Positions 25,799-40,100 of a stretch of DNA of 64,000 bases are shown here, one piece after another (position 1 is the stretch's first letter; every line of letters starts with the position of its first letter). Origin of the DNA: Aristolochia californica. Taxonomy: Eukaryota; Streptophyta; Magnoliopsida; Piperales; Aristolochiaceae. The DNA is taken from positions 24,458,908 to 24,522,907 of the forward strand of contig JARWKL010000002.1 of the NCBI GenBank assembly GCA_029961685.1, written 5' to 3'. The notes under the pieces are model-generated. The model did no database searches. It was not told the DNA's origin and saw nothing but the letters and a program-made list of their open reading frames with translations. The translations under genes and the position numbers were made by a program.

Positions 25799-26124
25799 TA
25801 GTTTACGAGAAAAATGGGGGAGTGAAAAATCAAATTTGGATCGGAAAATAAATTTGAACATCCAAAATATGCTGAGAGAGATACTTCCAAAAAGTATCTA
25901 TGATTTTTAAGGATAGGCAAAAAGTGGGTTGCTTGGCTCATGAAAATATCTAACCACTTGAGAATTTGATTTTTTCTACTCCTTGAAATGTTTGGATCAT
26001 TAGGTCCACTTGCATCCTCAACATGTTTCTGGTATGCATATCCACCACACTTAAAGCATGTTAGGATCAGTTAGAAGTCCCTTTCCAATAAAATTCCACA
26101 AAAGCTTATTATTAGGGGTTCTAC
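25799..26124 (+). repeat. 324 bp deletion monomer, copy 5
   Basis: Same joint and the same private variants as copy 4, 1,218 bp downstream. The following full monomer also matches the one after copy 4 (TTCTACTAGTGG landmark, TTTTAATTTTG, ATATGTTTTCTTGTTTACG). Confidence 0.9.
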
Positions 26125-29100
26125 TAGTGGAATTTCCCAAACATGGATAACAAAACCTTGGAGTTCATTTTTAGTGCGTGAAATAATTTTCAAATTTTTT
26201 TTGCATGCATGGACTCTAAAATTTTAATTTTGTTATGCCTTATATGTTTTCTTGTTTACGAGAAAAATGGGGGAGTGAAAACTCAAGTTTGGATCTGAAA
26301 ACAAATTTGAACATCCAAAAAATGTTGAGAGAGATAGTTCCAAAGAGTATATGTGATTTTTAAGGATAGGCAAAAAGTGGGTTATTTGGCTCTCATAAAT
26401 ATCCAACCACTTCAGAATTTGATTTTTTCTACTCCTTGAAATTTTTGGGTCATTAGGTCCACTTGCATCCACAACATGTTTCTGGCATGCATATCCACCA
26501 CACTTAAAGCATGTTAGGATCAGGTAGAAGTCGCTTTCCTATAAAATTCCACCAAGTTTATGATTAGGGGTTGTACTAGTGGAATTTCCCAAACATGGAT
26601 AACAGAACCTTGGAGTTCATTTTTAGTGAATGAAATAATTTTCAATTTTTTTTTCATATATGGACTCTAAAATTTTCATTTTGTTATGCCTTATATCTTT
26701 TTTTGTTTACGAGAAAAATGGGGGAGTGAAAACTCAAGTTTGGATCTGAAAACAAATTTGAACATCCAAAAAACGCTGAGAGAGATTGTTCCAAAGAGTG
26801 TCTATGATTTTTAAGGATAGGCAAAAAATGGGTTGTTTGGCCCAAGTAAATATCCCACCACTTGAGAATTTGAGTTTTTCTACTCCTGGAAATTTTTGCA
26901 TCATTAGGTCCGGTTGCATCCTCAACATGTTTCTGGCATGCATATCCACCACACTTAAAGCATGTTAAGATCAGTTAGAAGTCCCTTGCCTATAAAATTC
27001 CACCAAGCTTATTATTAGGGGTTGTACTAGTGGAATTTCCCAAACATGGATATCAAAACCATGGAGTTCAGTTTTTAGTACGTGAAATAATTTTCAAATT
27101 TTTTTTGCCTACATGGACTCTAAAATTTTCATTTTGTTATGCCTTATATCTTTTTTATTATGACGAGGAAAATACAGGTGTGAAAACTCAAGTTTGGATT
27201 TGAAAACAAATTTGAACATCCAAAAAATGCTGAGAGAGATAGTTCCAAAGAGTATCTGTGATTTTTAACGACAGGCAAAACGTGGTTGTTTGGCTCTGGT
27301 AAATATCCAACCACTTGAGAATTTGATTTTTTCTACTCCTTGAAATTTTTGGATCATTAGGTCCACTTGCATCCTCAACATGTTTCTGGCATGCATATGC
27401 ACCACACTTAAAGCATGTTACAATCAGTTAGAAGTCCCTTTCCTATAAAATTCCACCAAGCTTATTATTAGGGGTTGTACTAGTGGATTTTCCCAAACAT
27501 GGAAATAAAACCTTGGAGTTCTTTTGTAGTGCGTGAAATAATTTTCAAATTTTTTTTGCATACATGGACTCTAAAATTTTCATTTCGTTATGCCTTATAT
27601 CTTTTTTTGTTTACGAGAAAAATGGGGGAGTGAAAAATCCAACTTTGGATCTGAAAACAAATTTGAACATCCAAAAAATGTTGAGAGAGATAGTTCCAAA
27701 AAGTATCTGTGATTTTTAAGGATAGGCAAAAAGTAGGTTGTTTGGCTCTGGTAAATATCCAACCACTTGAGAATTTGATTTTTTTCTTCTCCTTGAAATT
27801 TTTGGATCATTAGGTCCACTTGCTTCCTCAACATGTTTCTGACATGCATATCCACTACACTTAAAGCATGTTAGGATCAGTTAGAAGTCCCTTTCCTATA
27901 AAATTGCACCGAGCTTATTATTACGGGTTGTACTAGTGGAATTTCCCAAACATGGATAACAAAAACTTGGAGTTCATTTTCAGTGCGTGAAATAATTTTC
28001 AAATTTTTTGGCATACATAGACTCTGAAATTTTCATTTTTTTATGCCTTATATGTTTTTTTGTTTACGAGAAAAATGGGGGAGTGGAAACTCAAGTTTGG
28101 TTCTGAAAATAAATTTGAACATCCAAAAAATTCTGAGAGAGATAGTTCCAAAGAATATCTGTGATTTTTAAGGATAGGCAAAAAGTGCTCTGGTAAATAT
28201 CCAACCACTTGAGAATTTGATTTTTTTTACTAGAAATTTTTGGATCATTAGGTCCACTTGCATCCTCAACATGTTTCTGGCATGATATCCACCACACTTA
28301 AAGCATGTTAGAATCAGTTAGAACTCCCCTTCCTATAAAATTCCACCAAGCTTATTATTAGGGGTGATTGTAGTAGTGGAATTTCCCAAACATGGATAAC
28401 AAAACCTTGGAGTTCATTTTTAGTGCGTGAAATAATTTTTAAATTTTTTTTGCATTCATGGACTCAAAAATTTTCATTTTTATCTGCCTTATATCTTTTT
28501 TTGTTTACGAGAAAAATTGGGGAGTGAAAACTCAAGTTTGGAACTGAAAAAAAATTTGAACATCCAAAAAATGCTGAGAGAGATAGTTCCATAGAGTATC
28601 TGTGATTTTTAAGGATAGGCAAAAAGTGGGTTGTTTGGCTCTGGTAACAATCCAACCACTTGCGAATTTCAGTTTTTCTACTCCTTGAAATTTTTGGATC
28701 ATTAGGTCCACTTGCATCCTCAACATATTTCTGGCATGCATATCCACCACACTTAAAGCATGTTAGGATCAGTTAGATGACGCTTTCCTATAAAATTCCA
28801 CCAAGCTTATTATTAGGGGTTGTACTAGTAGTATTTCCCAAACATGGATAACAAAACCTTGGAGTTCATTTTTAGTGCGTGAAATAATTTTGAAATTTTT
28901 TTTGCATACATGGGCTCTAAAATTTTCATTTTGTTATGCCTTTTATCCTTTTCTGTTTACGAGAAAAATGGGAGAGTGAAAACTCAAGTTTGGATCTGAA
29001 AACAAATTTGAACATCCAAAAAATGCTGAGAGAAATAGTTCCAAAGAGTATCTGTGATTTTTAAGGATAGGCAAAAAGTGGGATTTTTGGCATTGGTAAA

Positions 29101-32036
29101 TATCCAACCACTTGAAAATTATATTTTTTCTACTCGAAATTTTTTGATCATTATGTTCACTTTCATCCTCATCATGTTTTTGGCATGCATATCCACCACA
29201 CTTAAAGTATGTGAGGATCAGTTAGTTGTCCATTTCCTTTAAAATTCCACCAAGCTTATTATTAGGGGTTGTACTAGTGGAATTTCACAAACATGGATAA
29301 CAAAACCTTGGAGTTCATCTTTAGTGCGTGAAATAATTTTCAAATTTTTTTTGCATCCATGGACTCTAAAATTTTCATTTTGTTATGCCTAATACCTTTT
29401 TTTGTTTACGAGAACAATGGCGGAGTGAAAACTCAAGTTTCGATCTGAAAAGAAATGTTAACATCCAAAAAATGCTGAGAGAGATAGTTCCAAAGAGTAT
29501 CTGTAATTTTTAAGGATAGGCAAAAGGTAGGTTGTTTGGCTCTGGTAAATATCCAACCACTTGAGAATTTGATTTTTTCTACTCCTTGACATTTTTGGAT
29601 CATTAGGTCCACTTGCATCCTCAACATGTTTCTGACATGCATATCCACCACACTTAAAGCATGTTAGGGTCAGTTAGAAGACCTTTCCTATAAAATTCCA
29701 CCAACCTTATTATTAGGGGTTGTACTAGTGGAATTTCCCAAACATGGATAAATAAACCTTGGAGTTCATTTTTAGTGCGTGAAATAATTTTTAAATTTTT
29801 TTTGCATACTTGGACTCTATAATTTTCATTTTTTTATGCATGATATCTTTTTTTGTTCACGTGAAAAATGGGGGAGTGAAAAGTCAAGTTTGGATCTGAA
29901 AACAAATTTGAACATCATAAAAATGCTGAGAGAGATAGTTCCAAAAGAGTATCTGTGTTTTTTAAGGATAGGCAAAAAGTGGGTTGTTTGGCTTTGGTAA
30001 ATATCCAACCACTTGAGAATTTGATTTTTTCTACTCCTTGAAATTTTTGGATAATTAGGTCCACTTCCATCCTCAACATGTTTCTGGTATGCATACCCAC
30101 CACACATAAAGCATGTTAGGATCAGTTAGAAGTCCCTTTCCTATAAAATTCCACCAAGCTTATTATTAGGGGTTGTACTATTGGAATTTCCCAAACATGG
30201 ATAACAAAACCTTGGAGTTCATTTTTCGTGTGTGAAATAATTTTCAAATTTTGTTTGCGTGCATGGAGTCTAAAATTTCATTTTGTTATGCCTTATATCT
30301 TTTTTTTTTAAAGAGAAAAATGGGGAAGTGAAAACACAAGTTTGGATCTGAAAGAAAATTTGAACATCCAAAAAATACTGAGAAAGATAGTTCCAAAGAG
30401 TATCTGTGATTTTTAAGGATAGGCAAAAAGTGGGTTGTTTTGCTCTCATAAATATCCAACCACTTGAGAATTTGATTTTTTCTACTCGAAATTTTTGGAT
30501 CATTAGGTCCACTTGCATCCTCAACATGTTTCTGGCATGCATATCCACCACACTTCAAGCATTTTAGGATCCGTTAGAAGTCCCTTTCCTATAAAATTCC
30601 ACCAAGCTTATTATTTGGGGTTGTACTAGTGGACTTTCCCAAACACTGATAACAAAACCTTGGAGTTGATTTTTAGTGCGTGAAATAATTTTCAATTTTT
30701 TTTTGCGTACATGGACTCTAAAATTTTCATTTTGTTATGCCTTATATCTTTTTTTGTTTACGAGAAAAATGGGGGAGTGAAAACTCAAGTTTGGATCTAA
30801 AAACAAATTTGAACATCCAAAAAATGCTTAGAGAGATAGTTCCAAAGAGTATCGGTGATTTTTAAGGATAGACAAAAAGTGGGTTGTTTGGCTTTGGTAA
30901 ATATCCAACCACTTGAGAATTTGATTTTATCTACTCCTTGAAATTTTTGATTCATTAGGTCCACTTGCATCCTCAACATGTTTCTGGCATGCAGATCCAC
31001 CACACTTAAAGCATGTTAGGATCAGTTAGAAGTCCCTTTCCTATAAAATTCCACCAAGCTTATTATAAGGGGTTGTACTAGTGGAATTTCCCAAACATGG
31101 ATAACACAACCTTGGAGTTCATTTTTTGTGCGTGTTATAATTTCAATTTTTTTTTGCATCCATGGACTGTAAAATTTTTATTTTATGATGTTTTATATCT
31201 TTTTTTGTTTACGAGAAAAATGGGGTAGTGAAAACTCAAGTTTGGATCTGAACACAAATTTGAACATCCAAAAATGCTGAGAGAGATAGTTCCAAAGAGT
31301 ATCTGTGATTTTTAAGGATAGGCAAAAAGTGGGAGGTTTGGCTCTCGTAAATATCCAACCACTTAGGAATTTGATTTTCTCTACTCCTTGAAATTTTAGA
31401 ATCATTAGGTCCACTTGCATCCCCAACATGTTTCTGGCATGCATATCCACCAGACTTAATGCATGTTAGGATCAGTTAGAAGTCCCTTTCCTATAAAATT
31501 TCACCAAACTTATTATTGGGGATTGTACTAGTGGAATTTCCCAAACGTGGACAACAAAACCTAGGGGTTCATTTTTAGTGTGTGAAATAATTTTCAAATT
31601 TTTTTTTTGCATACTTGGGCTCTAAAATTTTCTTTTTGTTATGCCTTATATTTTTTTTTGTTTATGAGAAAAATAGGGGAGTGAAAACTCCAAGTTTGGA
31701 TCTGAAAACAAATTTGAACATCCAAAAAATGCTAAGATAGATAGTTCCAAAAAGTATCTATGATTTTTAAGGATAGGGAAAAAGTGGGCTGTTTGGCTCT
31801 GGTAAATATCCAACCACTTGAGAATTTGATTTTTTCTACTCCTCGAAATTTTTGGATCATTAGGTCCCTTGCATCCTCAACATGTTTCTGGCATGCATAT
31901 CCACCACACTTAAAGCATGTTAGGATCAGTTAGAAGTCCCTTTCTTATAAAATTCCACCAAGTTTATTATTAGGGGTTGTACTTGTGGAATTTCGCAAAC
32001 ATGGATAACAAAACCATGGAGTTCATTTTTAGTCCG

Positions 32037-35000
32037 TGAAATAATTTTCAAATTTTTTTTGCATCCATGGAGTCTAAAATTTTCATTTTGTTATCCTTAT
32101 TTCTTTTTTTTGTTACGAGAAAAATGGGGGAGTGAAAACTCAAGTTTGGATCTGAAAACAAATTTGAACATCCAAAAATGCTGAGAGAGATAGTTTCGAA
32201 GAGTATCTGTGATTTTTAAGGATAGGCTAAAAGTGGGTTTTTTAGCTCTGGTAATTATCCAACCACTTGAGAGTTTGATTTTTTGTACTCCTTGAAATTT
32301 TCGGATCATTAGGTCCACTTGCATCCCCAACATGTTTTTGGCATTCATATCCACCACACTTAAAGCATGTTAGGATCAGTTAGAAGTCCCTTTCCTATAA
32401 AATTCCACCAAGCTTATTATTACGGGTTGTACTAGTGGAATTTCCCAAACATAGATAATAAATACATGGAGTTCATTTTTAGTGCGAGAAATAATTTTAA
32501 ATTTTTTTTTGCATACATGGACTCTAAAATTTTCATTTTGTTATGCCTTATATCTTTTTTTGTTTACGAGAAAAATAGGTGAGTGAAAACTCCATGTTTG
32601 GATCTAAAAAGAAATTGGAACATCCAAAAAATGCTAAGAGAGATAGTTCCAAACAGTATCTATGATTTTTAAGGATAGGCAAAAAGTGGGTTGTTTGGAT
32701 CTGGTAAATATCCAACCACTTGAGTATTTCATTTTTTCTACTCCTTCAAATTTTTGGATCATTAGGTCCACTTGCATCCTCAACATGTTTCTGGCCTGCA
32801 TATCCACCACACTTAAAGCATGTAAGGTCAGTTGGAAGACGCTTTCCTATAAAATTCCACCAAGCTTATTATTAGGGGTTGTACTAGTGGAATTTCCCAA
32901 ACATGGATAACAAAACCTTGGAGTTCATTTTTAGTGCGTGAAATAATTTTCAAATTTTTTTGGCATACATGGACTCTAAAATTTTCATTTTGTTATGCCT
33001 TATATCTTTTTTTGTTTACGAGAAAAATGGGGGAGTGAAAACTCAAGTTTGGATCTGAAAACAAATTTGTACATCCAAAAAATTCTGAGAGAGATAGTTC
33101 CAAAGAGTATCTATGATTTTTAAGGATAGGCAAAAAGTGGGTTGTTTGGCTTTGGTAAATATCCAACCACTTCAGAATTTTATTTTTTCTAATCGAAATT
33201 TTTGGAACATTAGGTCCACTTTCATCCTCAACATGTTTTTGACATGCATATCAACCACACTTAAAGCATGTTAGGATCAGTTAGAAGACCCTTTCCTGTA
33301 AAATTCCACCAAGCTTATTTATTAGGGGTTGTACTAGTGGAATTTCCCAAACATGGATAACAAAACCTTGGAGTTAATTTTTAGTGCGTGAAAAAAATTT
33401 CAAACTTTTTTTGCATACTTGGACTCTAAAATTTTCATTTTGTTATGCCTTATATCTTTTTTTGTTCACGAGAAAAATGGGGTAGTGATAACTCAAGTTT
33501 CGATCTGAAAAAAAATTTGAACATCCAAAAACGGCTGAGAGAGATAGTTCAGAAGAGTATCTGTGATTTTTAAGGATAGGCAAAAAGTGGGTTGTTTGGC
33601 TCTTGTAAATATCCGACCATTTGAGAATTTGATTTTTTCTACTCCTTCAAATTTTTGGATCATTCGGTCCACTTTCATCCTCAACATGTTTCTGGCATGC
33701 ATATCCACCACACTTAAAGCATTTTAGGATAAGTTAGAAGTCTTTTTCCTATAAAATTCCACCAAGCTTATTATTTGGGGTTGTACTAGTGGACTTATCC
33801 AAACACGGATAACACAACCTTGGAGTTCATTTTTAGTTCGTGAAATAATTTTCAAATTTTTTTTGCATACATGGACTCTTAAATTTTCATTTTGTTATGC
33901 CTTATATCTTTTTTTGTTTATGAGAAAAATGGGGGAGTGAAAACTCAAGTTTGGATCTGAAAACAAATTTGAACATCCAAAAAATGCTGAGAGAGATAGT
34001 TCCTAATAGTATCTGTGATTTTTAAGGATAGGCAAAAAGTGGGTTGTTTGGGTTTGGTAAATATCCAACCACTTGAGAATTTGATTTTTTCTACTCCTTG
34101 AAATTTTTGATTCATTAGGTCCACTTGCATCCTCAACATGTTTCTAGCATGCAGATCCACCACACTTAAAGCATGTTAGGATCAGTTAGAAGTCCATTTC
34201 GATAAAATTCCACCAAGCTTATTATAATGGGTTGTACTAGTGGAATTTCCCAAACATGGATAACAAAACCATGGAGTTCATTTTTAGTGCGAGATATAAT
34301 TTTCAAATTTTTTTGCATCCATGGACTCTAAAATTTTCATTTTGTGATGCCTTATATCTTTTTTTGTTTACGAGAAAAATGCGGGAGTGAAAACTCAAGT
34401 TTGGATATGAAAAAAAATTTGAACATCCAAAAAATGCTGAGAGAGATAGTTCCAAAGAGTATCTTTGATTTTTAAGGATAGGCAAAAAGTTGGTTGTTTG
34501 GCTCTCGTAAATATCCAACCACTTGAGATTTTAATTTTTTCCACTCGAAATTTTTGGATCATTAGGTCCACTTTCATCCTCAACATGTTTATGGCATGCA
34601 TATCCACCACACTTAAAGCATGTTAGGATATGTTAGAAGTCCCTTTCCTATAAAATTCCACCAAGCTTATTATTAGGGGTTGTACTAGTGGAATTTCCCA
34701 AACATGGAGAACAAAACCTTGGAGTTCATTTTCAGTGCGTGAAATAATTTTCAAATTTTTTTTGCCTACATAGACTCTAAAATTTTCATTTTGTTATGCC
34801 TTATATCTTTTTTTGTTTACGAGAAAAATGGGGGAGTGAAAACTCAAGTTTGGATCTGAAAACAAATTTGAACATCCAAAAAATGCTGAGAGAGATAGTT
34901 GCAAAGAGTATCTGTGATTTTTAGGGATAGGCAAAAAGTGGGTTGTTTGGCTCTGGTAAATATCCAACCACTTGAGAATTTGATTTTTTCTACTCCTTGA

Positions 35001-35644
35001 AAATTTTGGATCATTAGGTCTACTTGCATCCTCAACATGTTTCTGGCATGCATATCCACCACACTTAAAGCATGTTAGGATCAGTTAGAAGTCCCTTTCC
35101 TATAAAATTCCACCAAGCTTATTATTAGGGGTTGTACTAGTGGAATTTCCCAAACATGGATAACAAAACCTTGGAGTTCATTTGTAGTGCGTGAAATAAT
35201 TTTCAAATTTTTTTTGCATGCATGGACTCTAAAATTTTAATTTTCTTATGCCTTATATGTTTTTTTGTTTACGAGAAAAATGGGGGAGTGAAAACTCAAG
35301 TTTGGATCTGAAAACAAATTTGAGCATCCAAAAAATGCTGAGAGAGATAGCTCCAAAGAGTATCTGTGATTTTTAAGGATAGGCAAAAAGTGGGTTGTTT
35401 GGCTCAGGTAAATATCCAACCACTTGAGAATTTGATTTTTTCTACTCCTTGAAAATTTTGGATCATTTGGTCCACTTGCATCCTCAACATGTTTCTGGCA
35501 TGCATATCCACCACACTTAAAGCATGTTAGGATCAGTTAGAAGTCCCTTTCCTATAAAATTCCACCAAGCTTATTATTAGGGGTTGTACTAGTGGAATTT
35601 TCCAAACATGGATAACAAAACCTTGGAGTTCATTTTTTGTGCGT
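32037..35644 (+). repeat. 3.6 kb eight-monomer higher-order repeat, copy 1
   Basis: Eight monomers (landmarks 32,433, 32,885, 33,335, 33,787, 34,238, 34,686, 35,138 and 35,590) repeat as a block with period 3,607-3,608 bp. Markers recurring at that exact offset include TTATCCTTATTTC, GATAATAAATACATGG, a CATTCGGTCCAC variant, GGTTAATTATAATGG-like changes, TTCCTAATAGTATC and GATAGTTGCAAAGAG. Within the block the monomers differ from each other far more than the block differs from its copy. Private changes of copy 1 include GAGTATTTCATTT and TGGCCTGCATATCC. The left edge is set where similarity to copy 2 falls, near 32,037-32,075. Confidence 0.9.
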
Positions 35645-38600
35645 GAAATAATTTTCAAATTTTTTTTGCATCCATGGACTCTAAAATTTTCATTTTGTTA
35701 TCCTTATTTCTTTTTTTTGTTACGAGAAAAATGGGGGAGTGAAAACTCAAGTTTGGATCTGAAAACAAATTTGAACATCCAAAAATGCTGAGAGAGATAG
35801 TTTCGAAGAGTATCTGTGATTTTTAAGGATAGGCTAAAAGTGGGGTTTTTAGCTCTGGTAATTATCCAACCACTTGAGAGTTTGATTTTTTGTACTCCTT
35901 GAAATTTTTGGATCATTAGGTCCACTTGCATCCCCAACATGTTTTTGGCATTCATATCCACCACACTTAAAGCATGTTAGGATCAGTTAGAAGTCCCTTT
36001 CCTATAAAATTCCACCAAGCTTATTATTACGGGTTGTACTAGTGGAATTTCCCAAACATAGATAATAAATACATGGAGTTCATTTTTAGTGCGAGAAATA
36101 ATTTTAAATTTTTTTTTTGCATACATGGACTCAAAAATTTTCATTTTGTTATGCCTTATATCTTTTTTTGTTTACGAGAAAAATAGGTGAGTGAAAACTC
36201 CATGTTTGGATCTAAAAAGAAATTGGAACATCCAAAAAATGCTAAGAGAGATAGTTCCAAACAGTATCTATGATTTTTAAGGATAGGCAAAAAGTGTGTT
36301 GTTTGGCTCTGGTAAATATCCAACCACTTGAGAATTTCATTTTTTCTACTCCTTCAAATTTTTGGATCATTAGGTCCACTTGCATCCTCAACATGTTTCT
36401 GGCATGCATATCCACCACACTTAAAGCATGTTAGGTCAGTTGGAAGACGCTTTCCTATAAAATTCCACCAAGCTTATTATTAGGGGTTGTACTAGTGGAA
36501 TTTCCCAAACATGGATAACAAAACCTTGGAGTTCATTTTTAGTGCGTGAAATAATTTTCAAATTTTTTTGGCATACATGGACTCTAAAATTTTCATTTTG
36601 TTATGCCTTATATCTTTTTTTGTTTACGAGAAAAACGGGGGAGTGAAAACTCAAGTTTGGATCTGAAAACAAATTTCAACATCCAAAAAATTCTGAGAGA
36701 GATAGTTCCAAAGAGTATCTATGATTTTTAAGGATAGGCAAAAAGTGGGTTGTTTGGCTTTGGTAAATATCCAACCACTTCAGAATTTTATTTTTTCTAA
36801 TCGAAATTTTTGGAACATTAGGTCCACTTTCATCCTCAACATGTTTTTGACATGCATATCAACCACACTTAAAGCATGTTAGGATCAGTTAGAAGACCCT
36901 TTCCTGTAAAATTCCACCAAGCTTATTTATTAGGGGTTGTACTAGTGGAATTTCCCAAACATGGATAACAAAACCTTGGAGTTAATTTTTAGTGCGTGAA
37001 AAAATTTTCAAACTTTTTTTGCATACTTGGACTCTAAAATTTTCATTTTGTTATGCCTTATATCTTTTTTTGTTCACGAGAAAAATGGGGTAGTGATAAC
37101 TCAAGTTTCGATCTGAAAAAAAATTTGAACATCCAAAAACGGCTGAGAGAGATAGTTCAGAAGAGTATCTGTGATTTTTAAGGATAGGCAAAAAGTGGGT
37201 TGTTTGGCTCTTGTAAATATCCGACCATTTGAGAATTTGATTTTTTCTACTCCTTCAAATTTTTGGATCATTCGGTCCACTTTCATCCTCAACATGTTTC
37301 TGGCATGCATATCCACCACACTTAAAGCATTTTAGGATAAGTTAGAAGTCTTTTTCCTATAAAATTCCACCAAGCTTATTATTTGGGGTTGTACTAGTGG
37401 AGTTATCCAAACACGGATAACACAACCTTGGAGTTCATTTTTAGTTCGTGAAATAATTTTCAAATTTTTTTTGCATACATGGACTCTTAAATTTTCATTT
37501 TGTTATGCCTTATATCTTTTTTTGTTTATGAGAAAAATGGGGGAGTGAAAACTCAAGTTTGGATCTGAAAACAAATTTGAACATCCAAAAAATGCTGAGA
37601 GAGATAGTTCCTAATAGTATCTGTGATTTTTAAGGATAGGCAAAAAGTGGGTTGTTTGGGTTTGGTAAATATCCAACCACTTGAGAATTTGATTTTTTCT
37701 ACTCCTTGAAATTTTTGATTCATTAGGTCCACTTGCATCCTCAACATGTTTCTGGCATGCAGATCCACCACACTTAAAGCATGTTAGGATCAGTTATAAG
37801 TCCATTTCGATAAAATTCCACCAAGCTTATTATAATGGGTTGTACTAGTGGAATTTCCCAAACATGGATAACAAAACCATGGAGTTCATTTTTAGTGCGA
37901 GATATAATTCTCAAATTTTTTTGCATCCATGGACTCTAAAATTTTCATTTTGTGATGCCTTATATCTTTTTTTGTTTACGAGAAAAATGCGGGAGTGAAA
38001 ACTCAAGTTTGGATATGAAAAAAAATTTGAACATCCAAAAAATGCTGAGAGAGATAGTTCCAAAGAGTATCTTTGATTTTTAAGGATAGGCAAAAAGTTG
38101 GTTGTTTGGCTCTCGTAAATATCCAACCACTTGAGATTTTAATTTTTTCCACTCGAAATTTTTGGATCATTAGGTCCACTTTCATCCTCAACATGTTTAT
38201 GGCATGCATATCCACCACACTTAAAGCATGTTAGGATATGTTAGAAGTCCCTTTCCTATAAAATTCCACCAAGCTTATTATTAGGGGTTGTACTAGTGGA
38301 ATTTCCCAAACATGGAGAACAAAACCTTGGAGTTCATTTTCAGTGCGTGAAATAATTTTCAAATTTTTTTTGCCTACATAGACTCTAAAATTTTCATTTT
38401 GTTATGCCTTATATCTTTTTTTGTTTACGAGAAAAATGGGGGAGTGAAAACTCAAGTTTGGATCTGAAAACAAATTTGAACATCCAAAAAATGCTGAGAG
38501 AGATAGTTGCAAAGAGTATCTGTGATTTTTAGGGATAGGCAAAAAGTGGGTTGTTTGGCTCTGGTAAATATCCAACCACTTGAGAATTTGATTTTTTCTA

Positions 38601-39252
38601 CTCCTTGAAAATTTTGGATCATTAGGTCTACTTGCATCCTCAACATGTTTCTGGCATGCATATCCACCACACTTAAAGCATGTTAGGATCAGTTAGAAGT
38701 CCCTTTCCTATAAAATTCCACCAAGCTTATTATTAGGGGTTGTACTAGTGGAATTTCCCAAACATGGATAACAAAACCTTGGAGTTCATTTGTAGTGCGT
38801 GAAATAATTTTCAAATTTTTTTTGCATGCATGGACTCTAAAATTTTAATTTTCTTATGCCTTATATGTTTTTTTGTTTACGAGAAAAATGGGGGAGTGAA
38901 AACTCAAGTTTGGATCTGAAAACAAATTTGAGCATCCAAAAAATGCTGAGAGAGATAGCTCCAAAGAGTATCTGTGATTTTTAAGGATAGGCAAAAAGTG
39001 GGTTGTTTGGCTCAGGTAAATATCCAACCACTTGAGAATTTGATTTTTTCTACTCCTTGAAAATTTTGGATCATTTGGTCCACTTGCATCCTCAACATGT
39101 TTCTGGCATGCATATCCACCACACTTAAAGCATGTTAGGATCAGTTAGAAGTCCCTTTCCTATAAAATTCCACCAAGCTTATTATTAGGGGTTGTACTAG
39201 TGGAATTTTCCAAACATGGATAACAAAACCTTGGAGTTCATTTTTTGTGCGT
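35645..39252 (+). repeat. 3.6 kb eight-monomer higher-order repeat, copy 2
   Basis: Tandem partner of copy 1 with near identity across all eight monomers. Changes seen only in copy 2 include GTGGGGTTTTTAGC where copies 1 and 3 have GTGGGTTTTTTAGC, GGACTCAAAAATTTT, and AAAAAGTGTGTTG. These are scattered single-base differences, as expected after a recent duplication. The period is not an exact multiple of the mean monomer because the members vary by a few bases. Confidence 0.9.
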
Positions 39253-40100
39253 GAAATAATTTTCAAATTTTTTTTGCATCCATGGACTCTAAAATTTTCA
39301 TTTTGTTATCCTTATTTCTTTTTTTTGTTACGAGAAAAATGGGGGAGTGAAAACTCAAGTTTGGATCTGAAAACAAATTTGAACATCCAAAAATGCTGAG
39401 AGAGATAGTTTCGAAGAGTATCTGTGATTTTTAAGGATAGGCTAAAAGTGGGTTTTTTAGCTCTGGTAATTATCCAACCACTTGAGAGTTTGATTTTTTG
39501 TACTCCTTGAAATTTTCGGATCATTAGGTCCACTTGCATCCCCAACATGTTTTTGGCATTCATATCCACCACACTTAAAGCATGTTAGGATCAGTTAGAA
39601 GTCCCTTTCCTATAAAATTCCACCAAGCTTATTATTACGGGTTGTACTAGTGGAATTTCCCAAACATAGATAATAAATACATGGAGTTCATTTTTAGTGC
39701 GAGAAATAATTTTAAATTTTTTTTTGCATACATGGACTCTAAAATTTTCATTTTGTTATGCCTTATATCTTTTTTTGTTTACGAGAAAAATAGGTGAGTG
39801 AAAACTCCATGTTTGGATCTAAAAAGAAATTGGAACATCCAAAAAATGCTAAGAGAGATAGTTCCAAACAGTATCTATGATTTTTAAGGATAGGCAAAAA
39901 GTGGGTTGTTTGGCTCTGGTAAATATCCAACCACTTGAGAATTTCATTTTTTCTACTCCTTCAAATTTTTGGATCATTAGGTCCACTTGCATCCTCAACA
40001 TATTTCTGGCATGCATATCCACCACACTTGAAGCATGTTAGGTCAGTTGGAAGACGCTTTCCTATAAAATTCCACCAAGCTTATTATTAGGGGTTGTACT
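39253..40100 (+). repeat. 3.6 kb higher-order repeat, partial copy 3
   Basis: About two monomers continue the eight-mer at the same 3,608 bp offset, with private changes CAACATATTTCTGG and CACTTGAAGCATG. After about 40,100-40,170 the sequence leaves the register (TTTTTTTTGCATGCATGG in place of TTTTTTTGGCATACATGG) and three ordinary B monomers lead to the inversion junction. Confidence 0.85.

Noticed and set aside
32037..39572. Gene conversion between copies 1 and 3 of the 3.6 kb repeat
   Set aside because: Sites where copies 1 and 3 agree against copy 2 are all explained by private mutations in copy 2.
32037..40100. Assembly duplication as the cause of the 3.6 kb copies
   Set aside because: Each copy has its own private single-base changes and the third is partial, which argues against simple duplication of reads. 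It is not excluded without read depth.
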